From assembly GCF_026183695.1 (NCBI RefSeq), contig NZ_JAPFRD010000013.1, positions 186,001 to 250,000 of the forward strand: a stretch of 64,000 bases of DNA. Direction: 5' to 3'. This stretch comes from Alteromonas aquimaris. GTDB lineage: Bacteria; Pseudomonadota; Gammaproteobacteria; Enterobacterales; Alteromonadaceae. Below, one piece after another: positions 11,101 to 18,971 of the stretch (within the stretch, counting starts at the first letter, position 1; each line of letters starts with the position of its first letter). The position numbers were made by a program, and so were the translations under genes. The notes under the pieces were generated by a model. That model saw nothing but the letters and a program-made list of their open reading frames with translations, was not told the origin of the DNA and ran no database searches.

Positions 11101-12386
11101 ATGAGTTCAGCCGAATTTAGGTCATAAATGGCATCACTGTGTTGACTGTTAGATGGACTTGTAATTAGTTTACTATTTTCTGTTACAAAGAAATCGAATA
11201 TAGACGCATTTCGAAATGTCGGTTCAGATGTCATCTCCATCGATGCTTTATCGTAAATATGTATTTTTGTATTTACATTGTAATCAAACCTGGCATCTAC
11301 TTCAGGCAGGGAGTTAGCCGCGACAAATAGTGACTTCCCATCTAAACTGAACCTCATCTTTATCGGATAGTATTCATAAGTAAATGTATGCAGAATCTCT
11401 GCCGTTTTAATATCAATAACATTTAATGTTTGAGCAGTTTCACTAATTATGAAGAGATGTTGATTTTCTTTGTCCACCAAATAATCCGTCACCTCTCCGC
11501 TCATTTCACTTATATTCAAAACAAGTTGCATTTCCGCATCGACAATATCCTCAATACCATCGTTGTCATCATCATTGTCAGCATTGTCGCCGATACCGTC
11601 TAAGTCAAAATCAAGCGTTTCTGTTTCATCCCAGGGGAACATATCGTCAGCATCAGGGACACCGTCATTGTCATCGTCAGCGTCCTCTGAATTTGGGATT
11701 CCGTCTTTATCTGAATCCAGTGTACCTGATGAATTTAATGATTCTTCAAAGTGTTTAATAGCTTCAGACACACTAATAAAAGGTGTACCATTTTCAGCAT
11801 CGAAAATATCGGCATTGTTAACCGCTTGCTCAAATTCACTGACACTTTTCGCTAAGTCATCTTTGTTCAATCCTGATGCATTAAGCTTGGTCAGTAATGT
11901 TTCACTTATTAGAATGCCGTTACTGCTGTCACCATCTTCATCAAGAGACTGTATTAAGCGGAGTAGGTTGATGACTGAAGGCAAACGGTTATTTTTCGTT
12001 TGCATCACATCCAGTGGCGTAACAACTTTTGAAGCCGCAAGTTCTGGCAGGGTTATTTCGCCAATTTTGAAAGTCACGAAATCATTTTCTTCATAGGCAT
12101 ACTCGCCATCAACATTTGTAGTACCTTCATGGCCTGATGTTGTCGTATAACCTAACCCTGCTACCGGAGAGTCGAGAAATACTCCGGTAAATAATTGAGG
12201 CGCAGGATCAGGTGATGGCGCTGGATCTGGTGCGGGTGTTGGTGTTGGGGTTGGCGTAGGAGTGGGCGTCGGTGTTGGTGTTGGTGTTGGTGTTGGTGTA
12301 GAGCTAGATGAACTGCCGTCACCGCCCCCGCCACAAGCGAAAAGAAAAAAAGCGAAAAAAATTGGGGCAAAACGATACGTGCTCAT
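8175..12386 (-). CDS. giant PKD/propeller surface lipoprotein
   Basis: Exported lipoprotein of about 1403 aa. The signal peptide ends in a lipobox, FLFACGGGG, and a Ser then Pro-Thr repeat stalk follows. An N-terminal domain (LDSPVAGLGY to the INLLRLIQSLDEDGD segment) precedes thrombospondin type-3-like Asp-rich repeats (DSDKDGIPNSEDADDDNDG) that should bind calcium. Then come a propeller-like block, a CPAC motif and PKD domain, a second propeller-like block, a CDMC motif and second PKD domain, and a third propeller-like block. Start chosen at the inner ATG (12386) because GGAAC sits about 10 nt before it; an ATG at 12401 adds five residues. Probably a cell-surface binding or adhesion protein. 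Ligand unknown; no export system is adjacent. Confidence 0.8.
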   Translation of the reverse strand: MSTYRFAPIFFAFFLFACGGGGDGSSSSSTPTPTPTPTPTPTPTPTPTPTPAPDPAPSPDPAPQLFTGVFLDSPVAGLGYTTTSGHEGTTNVDGEYAYEENDFVTFKIGEITLPELAASKVVTPLDVMQTKNNRLPSVINLLRLIQSLDEDGDSSNGILISETLLTKLNASGLNKDDLAKSVSEFEQAVNNADIFDAENGTPFISVSEAIKHFEESLNSSGTLDSDKDGIPNSEDADDDNDGVPDADDMFPWDETETLDFDLDGIGDNADNDDDNDGIEDIVDAEMQLVLNISEMSGEVTDYLVDKENQHLFIISETAQTLNVIDIKTAEILHTFTYEYYPIKMRFSLDGKSLFVAANSLPEVDARFDYNVNTKIHIYDKASMEMTSEPTFRNASIFDFFVTENSKLITSPSNSQHSDAIYDLNSAELIAEHNLHHAMKFTYNAEKNILYAVLPTSYGQQLRTLDLVSYETQYESDTVILNYVWLSENNDLLFESYGYFYADSTLERLGRLPLTSRPINALFDDQSEIVIIQHEDGAVKVYNSQYFQLIETIPTLGEVKGQQLIGNYLYYVTTVESDLKLVKLSKPCPACNDNTAPTAEFSFSSVNDINNGETIIFDASESSDAESTLLYRWDFDGDDSWDTDFISSKTFNYEYFYSGNFQVVLQVKDSSGATATKSLQIDVELGVKDGVRVEIPESGNYAFNTRFAVTVTKYNKLFVADWENQRLWILNSETGVTEKYFNLPTEPSGLFISEDQEQVYLTLYDRDQSVDQITQIAVYNTADQTMVNIFDGGGVYVDIIGKDNLIYVASTNKLEIFDVITGVKYQSIENGAFINQILLFSPDGSEVWYTDWLGDFVRYDIVEFGLSEKERIYFSDVNFGEESWITPDGNFLITSDRSILRLPDFVKVGELDIDIELIRDVIFDENENIFFVSGSSNTEIEFFNLQSWLSLGSLSTDNAAVHMYISAGQIYALAYDGSESNLSEFNHPCDMCGENTAPNADLDYAVTNDSFTTAEVFSFDASLSSDNQDGDSLQYRWDFDGDGVWDLPFDTTAQSDHQFVLPGNYNVTVQVKDSLGMVASTSVNIVVEPGINYGDQIVDGIAYDLAFVATDLVTDSIRRRAYLTDKLNKLVYVVDTQSANVVRSYSMPLEVKRMTLSRDGNTLYIAMLTTEHDFDWADAEQFGYIAVFNLNTSSGWPEHTHSYQIPTHPYDVVEYSSTLIISSGSGDWTNIILVDANDGSLIDQAGIYYRSTLSLHPPGNYVFAVDTASYPTNFKRFSITNSSIVSEGESPYLGEYEIGEYVWATPDGNYLISAGGDVFSTSDMTFVMTLSHDTSIDDVAFDLVNNVVYTVNGGRVSEYDLADFSIVNSETFTLGDKLIFTNSDGLMKLDSSTGIIEPIVFSGP
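12235..12300 (-). repeat. hexanucleotide repeat encoding a Pro-Thr stalk
   Basis: Near-perfect tandem copies of a GGTGTT unit (plus-strand reading) encode a run of alternating Thr-Pro residues just after the lipobox. Unit changes keep the frame, so copy-number change would alter stalk length, not cause frameshifts. The left end is interrupted (GGGGTT, GGCGTA, AGTGGG), while the right end is uniform. Confidence 0.85.
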
Positions 12387-12535
12387 ACAACAGAGTTCCA
12401 TTCAAATGAGAAAACTGTCGTATAGTAAATGAGATTTAATACAAGTGAAATGTTTAATGATTAAAAAAAAACCGGTTATTGCACAAATTTTGATCGCGTT
12501 TTTTTGTATCCAATACCTTTAAGCATTTTGGTTAA

Positions 12536-13141
12536 TCAGTCACTCACTAATTTTATTAGCAGGTCATACGCCGCCACGATGTGCTTAGATTTTTCAGCAT
12601 CCCCCCCCTTATCGGGATGATGTTGATGTTGTAAGCGTTTAAATTGTTGTTTTAGATAGGCCTTTTTCAACGTCACGCTTTCAGGGATTTCCATGGTGTC
12701 TCTGGCATTCTGAATTTCCATCTCACTATACGCACACCTACATGTCATTCGCTTCCAGAAATCCTCTAGCATCTTGTCGATGTCACCAACCTTAGTTCCA
12801 TTGAAATTATTCCAGTCAAGATAGTAAGCTGCTAATGGATCGTGCAGGTTTATCCCCGCCCCCTGCGGAGCATAGGGTAAAAGTTTAATGTTAAGTGTAT
12901 GAATGGTTAGCATTCCCGTTCTATTCTGTCGCCATTGCTGCTGAAGCTGATACAAAGCGTTGAATAAAACGAAGTGCGTTTGGAATAAAGACAGCGAATC
13001 GCTGAGTGCATGCTGTTTAAATAAAGTGAATGGCTCATGTTTTAACATTTCGATAAGACGATATTCGCTTATTCCTTCACTAAAAATATCCTCAAAATGC
13101 TGTAAGGTTTTAATCAGCGTGCTATTCCTACTTTCTGTCAT
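12536..13141 (-). CDS. DnaJ-related co-chaperone-like protein
   Basis: About 201 aa, with an N-terminal DnaJ-related domain and a short C-terminal J domain. The J domain shows the HPD motif in QHQHHPDKGGDAE and the following helix (IVAAYDLLIKLV). The HPD stimulates the ATPase of an Hsp70 partner. In this family the J domain sits at the C-terminus, unlike DnaJ itself. Start placed at the ATG at 13141; a TTG two codons upstream is the longer alternative. It is monocistronic, with a divergent gap to the EfpL gene. Client and partner are unknown. Confidence 0.85.
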   Translation of the reverse strand: MTESRNSTLIKTLQHFEDIFSEGISEYRLIEMLKHEPFTLFKQHALSDSLSLFQTHFVLFNALYQLQQQWRQNRTGMLTIHTLNIKLLPYAPQGAGINLHDPLAAYYLDWNNFNGTKVGDIDKMLEDFWKRMTCRCAYSEMEIQNARDTMEIPESVTLKKAYLKQQFKRLQHQHHPDKGGDAEKSKHIVAAYDLLIKLVSD

Positions 13142-13560
13142 AACCAAACCATGAGATTACTAATGTTCCTGCCAAACTAAAGGGTGAGAAGTTAATATAA
13201 CAAAAACCATAACCGGATGTTGAAGCGTTCAGCTTTGCCCGCAGAATTACTGCCTTCGTGTGTTGCGGTTAACAAGAACAAACCGGGATTGACGTTAATT
13301 AATAGAGATTCCTTAGCCCTCATTCAACACATCTTTGAAGTGAGTACAGCAATATATAATTTACTGTCAGATATTTGTGCGCTGAAGTGGAAACTGCCGC
13401 AGAAGTAAATGATGAATTTATTTCGCTATAGGCAATGTATCTGATCCCACCTTCTATATCTTAAAAATTAAGCTTTCGATTCTTCAAAAAATCACCGAGA
13501 ATAATACTTTTAATACACTACGCCTGCGTAACTGGCGTTTTAAATAACAGGGTTCCCAAC
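13142..13560. other. intergenic region between divergent genes
   Basis: About 420 bp that should hold promoters for the DnaJ-related gene (minus) and the EfpL gene (plus). A 63-codon plus frame (13217-13408) has no ribosome-binding site or recognisable domain and was rejected. A weak hairpin (ACGCC/GGCGT, 13520-13538) lies just before the EfpL ribosome-binding region (AGGG at about 13549). Confidence 0.4.
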
Positions 13561-14136
13561 ATGCCAAAGGCAAGTGAAATAAAGAAAAATAACACCATCG
13601 TGTACGATGGGAAAACATGTATTGTGCGCGATATTGAGCGTTCTGTTCCCCAGGGGCGTGCAGGGGGCAGTATCTACCGCATGCGTATGTATGATGTGGT
13701 AACAGGGGCGAAATTTGATGAAACATTTAAAGATTCTGACATGCTGGAGATGGCAGATCTAGTGCGCCGTCCTGCGATGTTCTCCTATATGGATGGTGAT
13801 GAGTATGTGTTTCTGGATAAAGAAGACTACACCCCTTACCACCTGCACAAAGACAGTATCGCCGATGAAGCACTGTTTTTTAATGAAGAAACCGATGGCA
13901 TTCAGGTGGTGATTGTGAGCGATGCGCCAGTGGCAATCGACTTACCTATGAGTGTTGAATTAGAAATTGTCGAAACAGACCCTTCAATTAAGGGGGCTTC
14001 GGCCACTTCACGCACCAAGCCGGCTACTTTATCGACCGGATTAGTGGTTCAGGTTCCTGAATATATCAGTACCGGTGAATGGATAAAGATCAACACCGAA
14101 GAACGTAAGTTTCAAGGCCGCGGCGATAAACATTAA
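13561..14136 (+). CDS. efpL: elongation factor P-like protein EfpL (YeiP)
   Basis: EF-P paralog of the YeiP/EfpL subfamily (191 aa), which binds the ribosome and helps translation through stalling sequences. The N-terminal KOW-like domain carries the lengthened tip loop [16 protein letters not shown]. Arg33 occupies the tip where canonical EF-P has a modified Lys or Arg. That longer loop and unmodified Arg are the hallmark of EfpL. The two following OB domains are complete, ending in [17 protein letters not shown]. It is a standalone gene with its own upstream region; no modification enzymes are adjacent, consistent with EfpL needing none. Confidence 0.92.
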   Translation: MPKASEIKKNNTIVYDGKTCIVRDIERSVPQGRAGGSIYRMRMYDVVTGAKFDETFKDSDMLEMADLVRRPAMFSYMDGDEYVFLDKEDYTPYHLHKDSIADEALFFNEETDGIQVVIVSDAPVAIDLPMSVELEIVETDPSIKGASATSRTKPATLSTGLVVQVPEYISTGEWIKINTEERKFQGRGDKH

Positions 14137-14465
14137 TGATATCTGGAGCGATTTTTAGATTAGGTATTCTTATTTAATTTTCGCTCACCCTTTCACTCCT
14201 AACGGACCTGATACTGCCCTGTCTCCCCCGTAAACTGGATGCTCTGCATTCTCTTATTGTTACCATGGCCTGAAACGCATGGTTGAGGGCCAGCTGGGCA
14301 AAAATCGGACATTTCTCTCTGACCAGCCAGATTACCTACTAAAATATAGTTTGATGCGGTTATCTTACTGGCGACGAAGGGGGTCAACCCCCTTCCCTCA
14401 ACCGCTTGTACTTTCCATGAGTCATGCACCTCATGCTAAGCGGCCTTCTCACACAGAGGATAAGT
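14137..14465. other. intergenic region with a GC-rich hairpin
   Basis: About 330 bp between the EfpL gene and the ABC operon. No supported gene. The only clear structure is a nested hairpin at 14356-14405, listed separately. A promoter for the ABC operon must lie here, but no convincing -35/-10 pair was picked. Confidence 0.4.
14356..14405 (+). other. nested hairpin in the leader of the ABC/AttH operon
   Basis: Inner perfect stem GAAGGGGG (14376-14383), loop TCAA, CCCCCTTC (14388-14395). It is enclosed by a second pairing, GCGGTT (14356-14361) with AACCGC (14400-14405). No T-tract follows, so it is not a standard terminator. It ends about 60 nt before the ATG of the ATPase gene. Function unknown; it could be a structured leader or a protein-binding site. 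Confidence 0.45.
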
Positions 14466-15122
14466 ATGATTGAAGTCAAAAATTTGTGCTTCAGCCGCAA
14501 GGATGGAAGCCAGGAACACGTCATATTGGATCAGCTTAACCTGTCCGTAGCGACCGCACAGCATTTAGCACTACTTGGTGACAGTGGTTCAGGAAAAACC
14601 ACCTTTCTGCATCTATTAGCAGGCTTGCTGCGGACAAAAAGTGGCACAATTACGGTGAATGATCAGATACTTACCCACCTTAATGACCATGAACTGGCCC
14701 TCTATCGACGAAGAGTCGGGCTGGTTTTCCAACATTACGAGCTGCTTGAATGTTTAACCGTAAAGCAAAATATCCTGTTTCAGCATAAGCTGAATTTCCC
14801 CCATCAACCTGCCGATGAATTCAACCAGCTCGTGGACGTGCTCGGACTTTCCCATAGGCTCAACGCTTTGCCACACCAACTTTCTGGTGGAGAGCAGCAG
14901 CGTGTAAGCATAGCAAGGGCCCTTCTGCACCAACCTCGGTTAGTCCTTGCGGATGAGCCCACAGGAAACTTAGACCTGAAACGCTCTTATCAGGTGGTGG
15001 AATTACTGACTACCTTGTGCCGCGACAGAAATATTAATTTGATCATGGTCACGCACAGTCACCAGCTGGCAAGATACTTCGAACACGTTAAAACATTAAA
15101 AAATGGCACCCTTGATCAATGA
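14466..15122 (+). CDS. ABC transporter ATPase (LolD/MacB-like)
   Basis: ATP-binding subunit (218 aa) of the LolD/MacB-like class that works with FtsX-type permeases. Walker A is GDSGSGKTT (about 38-46), the signature is [16 protein letters not shown], Walker B is [10 protein letters not shown], and the switch His is in MVTHSH. Start placed at the ATG at 14466 because AGAGGA lies just upstream and the protein then begins MIEVKNL as in relatives; an upstream ATG at 14424 would add 14 unlikely residues. The 3' end overlaps the permease gene by 20 nt. First gene of a three-gene operon with the permease and a CrtC/AttH-type lipoprotein. Confidence 0.92.
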   Translation: MIEVKNLCFSRKDGSQEHVILDQLNLSVATAQHLALLGDSGSGKTTFLHLLAGLLRTKSGTITVNDQILTHLNDHELALYRRRVGLVFQHYELLECLTVKQNILFQHKLNFPHQPADEFNQLVDVLGLSHRLNALPHQLSGGEQQRVSIARALLHQPRLVLADEPTGNLDLKRSYQVVELLTTLCRDRNINLIMVTHSHQLARYFEHVKTLKNGTLDQ

Positions 15123-17505
15123 CATCAGGCTGGTGTTAGCCAGTCATTTAGCGTTTTATTATCGTCATCCCTGGCTTATCGCGCTATTTATTTTAGGGCT
15201 CAGTCTTGGCAGCGCCTTGTTAACTGCTATTGCGGGGCTGAATCATGAAGCGCACAACCGTTTTCAGGAATCATCTGCTCTGATTGGTAACCCCATTAGC
15301 CATTTTATCAAACCACTAACAGGTAAAACCTATATCGATGGCGAGTTATGGGTTCACTTACGTCGGCTGGGTTTTACCCAAGCCCAACCCGTTTTGCGCG
15401 GCAGCTTACAAACGCGAGCTGGTCGTTCACTGGCAATTCAGGGTGTTAATACGCTGCACTGGTTAAACCGTGACCCCAAATCAGCCTCGGCGCAAGCCAG
15501 AATACCGTTATCTAAGGAAGCACCACTCTACAGTGCGATGGTAGATAAACAATTTACCTCCCGGCTGTTTACCCCCGAAGGTCACCCCATTCCATTGGTT
15601 CTTGGAAAAAAGCGGGCCCAACCAGACATTCGCCTGATGGACAATATTGGCCTTTGGGCAATCACCGATCTGGCTACCGCTGACTACTTGCTTCAGGCCG
15701 ACGGTCAGCTCAGTTTTATTGAATTAAGCCACTTAACCGAAAAACAAGCGCGCCTGATTGAGCAGGCAGTCGCGGGCAAAGCGCAATTAGTTGAGGCGGA
15801 AAACCAGGATTTCACCATTCTCTCCGAGGCCTTCTTTTTCAACCTGACAGCGCTAGCGCTGCTAGGCTATATAGTCGCCGCTTTTTTAAGCTTTAATGCC
15901 ATTAAGTTAAGCTTAAGTTCACGCAAATCGCTGCTAAAGCAACTGTTTCTACTCGGTTGCAGTAAACGCGGCATCACTGCAGGTTTGGTAATTGAATTAT
16001 TCACACTAAGTTTGCTCACTGCCACGCTTGGCACCCTTTGCGGATACGTTATTTCCAATGCTCTTATTGTCGATATTAACCGCACCCTGGTAGGCCTGTA
16101 CCAGTTCGACCACACCCTGGTCATTCACTGGCGATGGTCTAATGTGGTACTCGGATTTATACTCAACCTGATTGCATTGATGGTTATCATGCTGGCGCAA
16201 ATACCGCGCTTCGTTCGATTCAGGAAACCAGCCTATTACGTATGTCTGCTAGCGAGTGTGGTCGGCGGAATTGGGCTATTCCTCACAGCGGCCACCAGTT
16301 ATCAGGCTTTACTGTTATGTTTTTGTGTTTTAATCATTTTCGTTATGCTGGTGCCCAAAATATTGCAGGCATTGGTGAGCTATCCGGTTTCGTTTTCCCG
16401 CCCACTTTACGGGTGGTTATATGCCGACTCTCGTTATCACTTAACTGATTTACATATTGCTATTGTGGCTATCGTCGTCGCGTTGGGCTCTGCCATCAGT
16501 ATGCAGATCATGGTAAATAGCTTTGCTATCACGCTGGACAACCACCTGGAAAAACAACTCAGTGCGGATATCTATTTACGTACCTCCCAACGGGATCGCG
16601 ATTTACGTTATACCTTGAGCCAGCAGCCTGAAATTGCCCGTCTCAATATTTACCAGCAAAGCTCAGGGCACGTGGACAACATTCCCGCTACGCTGGAAAG
16701 TTATGGTGAAACTCCACAGCATTATCGACATATTAGCGTGACATCAGGCTCGACAGTTGGCGCCAGCCAGTTTCACCAGGGCGGCTGTCTGGCCAATGAG
16801 CAAAGCGCAATCAAGTACGGATTAACACTGGGGCAAACCATTAATTTTACTCAAAACACTGCCCTCTTCACCTGTCGGATTAGCGAATTTTTTTATGATT
16901 ATGGTAATCCGGGCATCAGGGTGTTAATCCTTGAATCTACGCATGAGCAAAGTGATTTGAACACGGTCTTTTTCGGCTATTCCCTTTGGCTGAACCCTGC
17001 CTATTCAGGTGAACTCTTTAGCGAAAGATTAGTGAATGAGTTTGCCCAGGATAGCACGCAAATTTACCCCAACCAGCGCTTTAAGCGGTATGCTTCCGAA
17101 TTATTCAATGACACTTTTTTTGTGACCAAGATCCTGAATGGCTTTATCTTTGCCATCGCCCTTCTCAGCTTGTGTACAAGCTTGCTAAGCTTGAGTGAAA
17201 ATCAGTTAAAGCAGCTATCAATATTGCACGAATTAGGCGTCACCCGTACACAACTATGTGTTATTAAACTTATGCAAACCACGCTAATCGTTTCAATTGC
17301 TACCTTACTCACTCTCCCTTTAGGGTTTGCGCTGGGCTACGTTTTGTTAAAATTTGTGATGCCTATCGCATTCGGGTGGACCATTCATTTTCACCCAGAC
17401 ATGAATGCCTTATTCACAACCTGTTTTACCCTGATAGGGGTGTCAGCAATATGTGCTTATTTTCCAATTCGTAAACTGACTAAATTCGAGGTGAGAGCAC
17501 GGTGA
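15103..17505 (+). CDS. FtsX-type ABC transporter permease
   Basis: Large permease (800 aa). It has one N-terminal membrane helix (about 16-38), an extracytoplasmic region, a first cluster of membrane helices (about 240-400), another helix near 450-475 followed by a second extracytoplasmic domain, and a final set of three helices near 680-790. This is the duplicated FtsX/MacB layout of permeases that extract or shuttle lipoproteins, not small-molecule importers. The start overlaps the ATPase gene and the stop overlaps the next gene in a GTGA arrangement, so all three are co-translated. Such ABC-permease-AttH sets are known as a recurring cluster, but the cargo is not established. Confidence 0.88.
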   Translation: MAPLINDIRLVLASHLAFYYRHPWLIALFILGLSLGSALLTAIAGLNHEAHNRFQESSALIGNPISHFIKPLTGKTYIDGELWVHLRRLGFTQAQPVLRGSLQTRAGRSLAIQGVNTLHWLNRDPKSASAQARIPLSKEAPLYSAMVDKQFTSRLFTPEGHPIPLVLGKKRAQPDIRLMDNIGLWAITDLATADYLLQADGQLSFIELSHLTEKQARLIEQAVAGKAQLVEAENQDFTILSEAFFFNLTALALLGYIVAAFLSFNAIKLSLSSRKSLLKQLFLLGCSKRGITAGLVIELFTLSLLTATLGTLCGYVISNALIVDINRTLVGLYQFDHTLVIHWRWSNVVLGFILNLIALMVIMLAQIPRFVRFRKPAYYVCLLASVVGGIGLFLTAATSYQALLLCFCVLIIFVMLVPKILQALVSYPVSFSRPLYGWLYADSRYHLTDLHIAIVAIVVALGSAISMQIMVNSFAITLDNHLEKQLSADIYLRTSQRDRDLRYTLSQQPEIARLNIYQQSSGHVDNIPATLESYGETPQHYRHISVTSGSTVGASQFHQGGCLANEQSAIKYGLTLGQTINFTQNTALFTCRISEFFYDYGNPGIRVLILESTHEQSDLNTVFFGYSLWLNPAYSGELFSERLVNEFAQDSTQIYPNQRFKRYASELFNDTFFVTKILNGFIFAIALLSLCTSLLSLSENQLKQLSILHELGVTRTQLCVIKLMQTTLIVSIATLLTLPLGFALGYVLLKFVMPIAFGWTIHFHPDMNALFTTCFTLIGVSAICAYFPIRKLTKFEVRAR

Positions 17506-18557
17506 AGGTATGCCCGCTGAATTTTTGGTTATTGCCCCTCGTTTTGGTACTGCTAGCGTGTGAACCAGTTAAACAAGACCACGCTCATAGTGGCAGGGCC
17601 GTGGCGCGGGGGACACCGGTGAAGCCTGGAAGGGTGGTGGACTTCCCTGCAGATCATGGCATTCATTCTCAACAAGGTATTGAATGGTGGTACTTAACCG
17701 CTAACTTAACAAGTAATTCAGGTGATACATTTGGTGTACAGTGGACATTATTTCGCACCCTCCTACCAGGTTCAGTAGAGTCAAAATGGTGGGACGACAA
17801 TTTGTATTTTGCCCACTTCGCTTTACAACACGAACAAACCCATATGGCATTTGAACGTTTTGCGCGTGCTGGTCAAGCCAAGGTTAGCAGTACGCCTTTT
17901 GAAGCTGTACTGGATGATTGGCAATTACGCAGCTTAGGGGGTGACTTTCTCCCTCTGCAGTTAACTGCGAAAGAGACCAATTACGCGGTTTCCCTTACGC
18001 TAGATAACAGCCCTGTTACGCTGCATGGTGACAACGGCTACAGCCAGAAAACGCAGAGCGGGCACGCCTCTTTTTATTTTAGTTATCCCTTTCTAAGGGT
18101 GACAGGTTCACTCACCTTTGCAGGTAAAGACTATACCGTGTCCGGCCACGCCTGGTATGATCGAGAATGGTCTGCCAGTTTGCTGGACACCGATCAGGTG
18201 GGCTGGGATTGGTTTAGCCTAGTCGATGAAGAGCTAAAAAACGGTTTAATGCTATTTTGTATTCGCGACAAGAATGATAATTATGAAAACTGCGCTGGCT
18301 CGCTTATTGATGCTGAGGGTGTGGCCGTGTCACTCCAACACCAAGATATCAGCCTAACGGTGCAACAAACCATTTCATTGGGAAACAAAACCTATCCCCG
18401 TAAATGGCGAGTCGACCTGCCGAACCGTGAACCAACAATTATTGAAACGATAACGCATGACTCCCGCAATCAACTCTCAATCTCCTATTGGGAGGGAAGA
18501 ATACAATCCACTGGCGGGTTTGCTGGGAAGGGGTATGGAGAAGTTACGGGGAACTGA
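17502..18557 (+). CDS. CrtC/AttH-like lipocalin-fold lipoprotein
   Basis: About 351 aa. The signal ends in a lipobox, LVLLACEP, so this is probably a lipoprotein. The mature part carries hallmarks of the AttH/carotenoid-hydratase-like domain: a FPADHGIHSQQGIEWWYLTA opening, FGVQWTLFRT, a YFAHFAL segment, and GHAWYDREWS with WDWFSL in the second half. The fold is a double lipocalin-like barrel expected to bind a hydrophobic ligand. Start is a GTG overlapping the permease stop. Position in the operon suggests it is the cargo or periplasmic partner of the FtsX-type transporter. No carotenoid genes are near, so a hydratase function is not supported. Confidence 0.85.
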   Translation: MKVCPLNFWLLPLVLVLLACEPVKQDHAHSGRAVARGTPVKPGRVVDFPADHGIHSQQGIEWWYLTANLTSNSGDTFGVQWTLFRTLLPGSVESKWWDDNLYFAHFALQHEQTHMAFERFARAGQAKVSSTPFEAVLDDWQLRSLGGDFLPLQLTAKETNYAVSLTLDNSPVTLHGDNGYSQKTQSGHASFYFSYPFLRVTGSLTFAGKDYTVSGHAWYDREWSASLLDTDQVGWDWFSLVDEELKNGLMLFCIRDKNDNYENCAGSLIDAEGVAVSLQHQDISLTVQQTISLGNKTYPRKWRVDLPNREPTIIETITHDSRNQLSISYWEGRIQSTGGFAGKGYGEVTGN

Positions 18558-18971
18558 TACTTTCGGTTAAAGCAGTGTTGCCCCACTTATAGACCACTGC
18601 AAGCTTTCTTTTATTCTGTTTAAAAGCCTTACTCTGTACAGAAATTCTCATGTGAAGGCAGCTTAATGGGTTAAGTCATCAAACCAACCATGAAGGGAAG
18701 GCAAAGAAAAACTTCATCACCCTGTGGCGGTGAATTTCCTGCTACGTAAAACTTGTTACTTCCTCTAGCAGATTACCCAAGTTCGTATCCCGCTTTCGTG
18801 TAATTGCAACACCACACTTCCTACTTCACCCGTTGTCGGCAAAAAAAAGAGCGCGTCACCTGTTTCACCCCATATTTTCTCTTTAAGTATACCAGTGGTG
18901 ATTATTTGCACAGACCTGCAATGCTGACTAAGCTGTTAAGAGCTTGCTCACTTAACTAATTATAAATTGTT
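18558..18971. other. intergenic region upstream of the diguanylate cyclase
   Basis: About 410 bp without a supported gene. An imperfect hairpin (TTCATCACC with GGCGGTGAA) lies near 18712-18733. A short inverted repeat, GTTAAG (18935-18940) with CTTAAC (18951-18956), sits just before the GTG start of the next gene and could mask its weak ribosome-binding region. Confidence 0.35.

Noticed and set aside
11563..12096. 177-codon Ser-rich plus frame
   Set aside because: Antisense shadow of the Asp-rich calcium repeats in the giant lipoprotein.
12235..12300. possible CRISPR or tandem regulatory repeat
   Set aside because: It is coding, unit size six, and explained by the Pro-Thr stalk.
13217..13408. 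63-codon plus frame upstream of EfpL
   Set aside because: No Shine-Dalgarno sequence and no recognisable domain.
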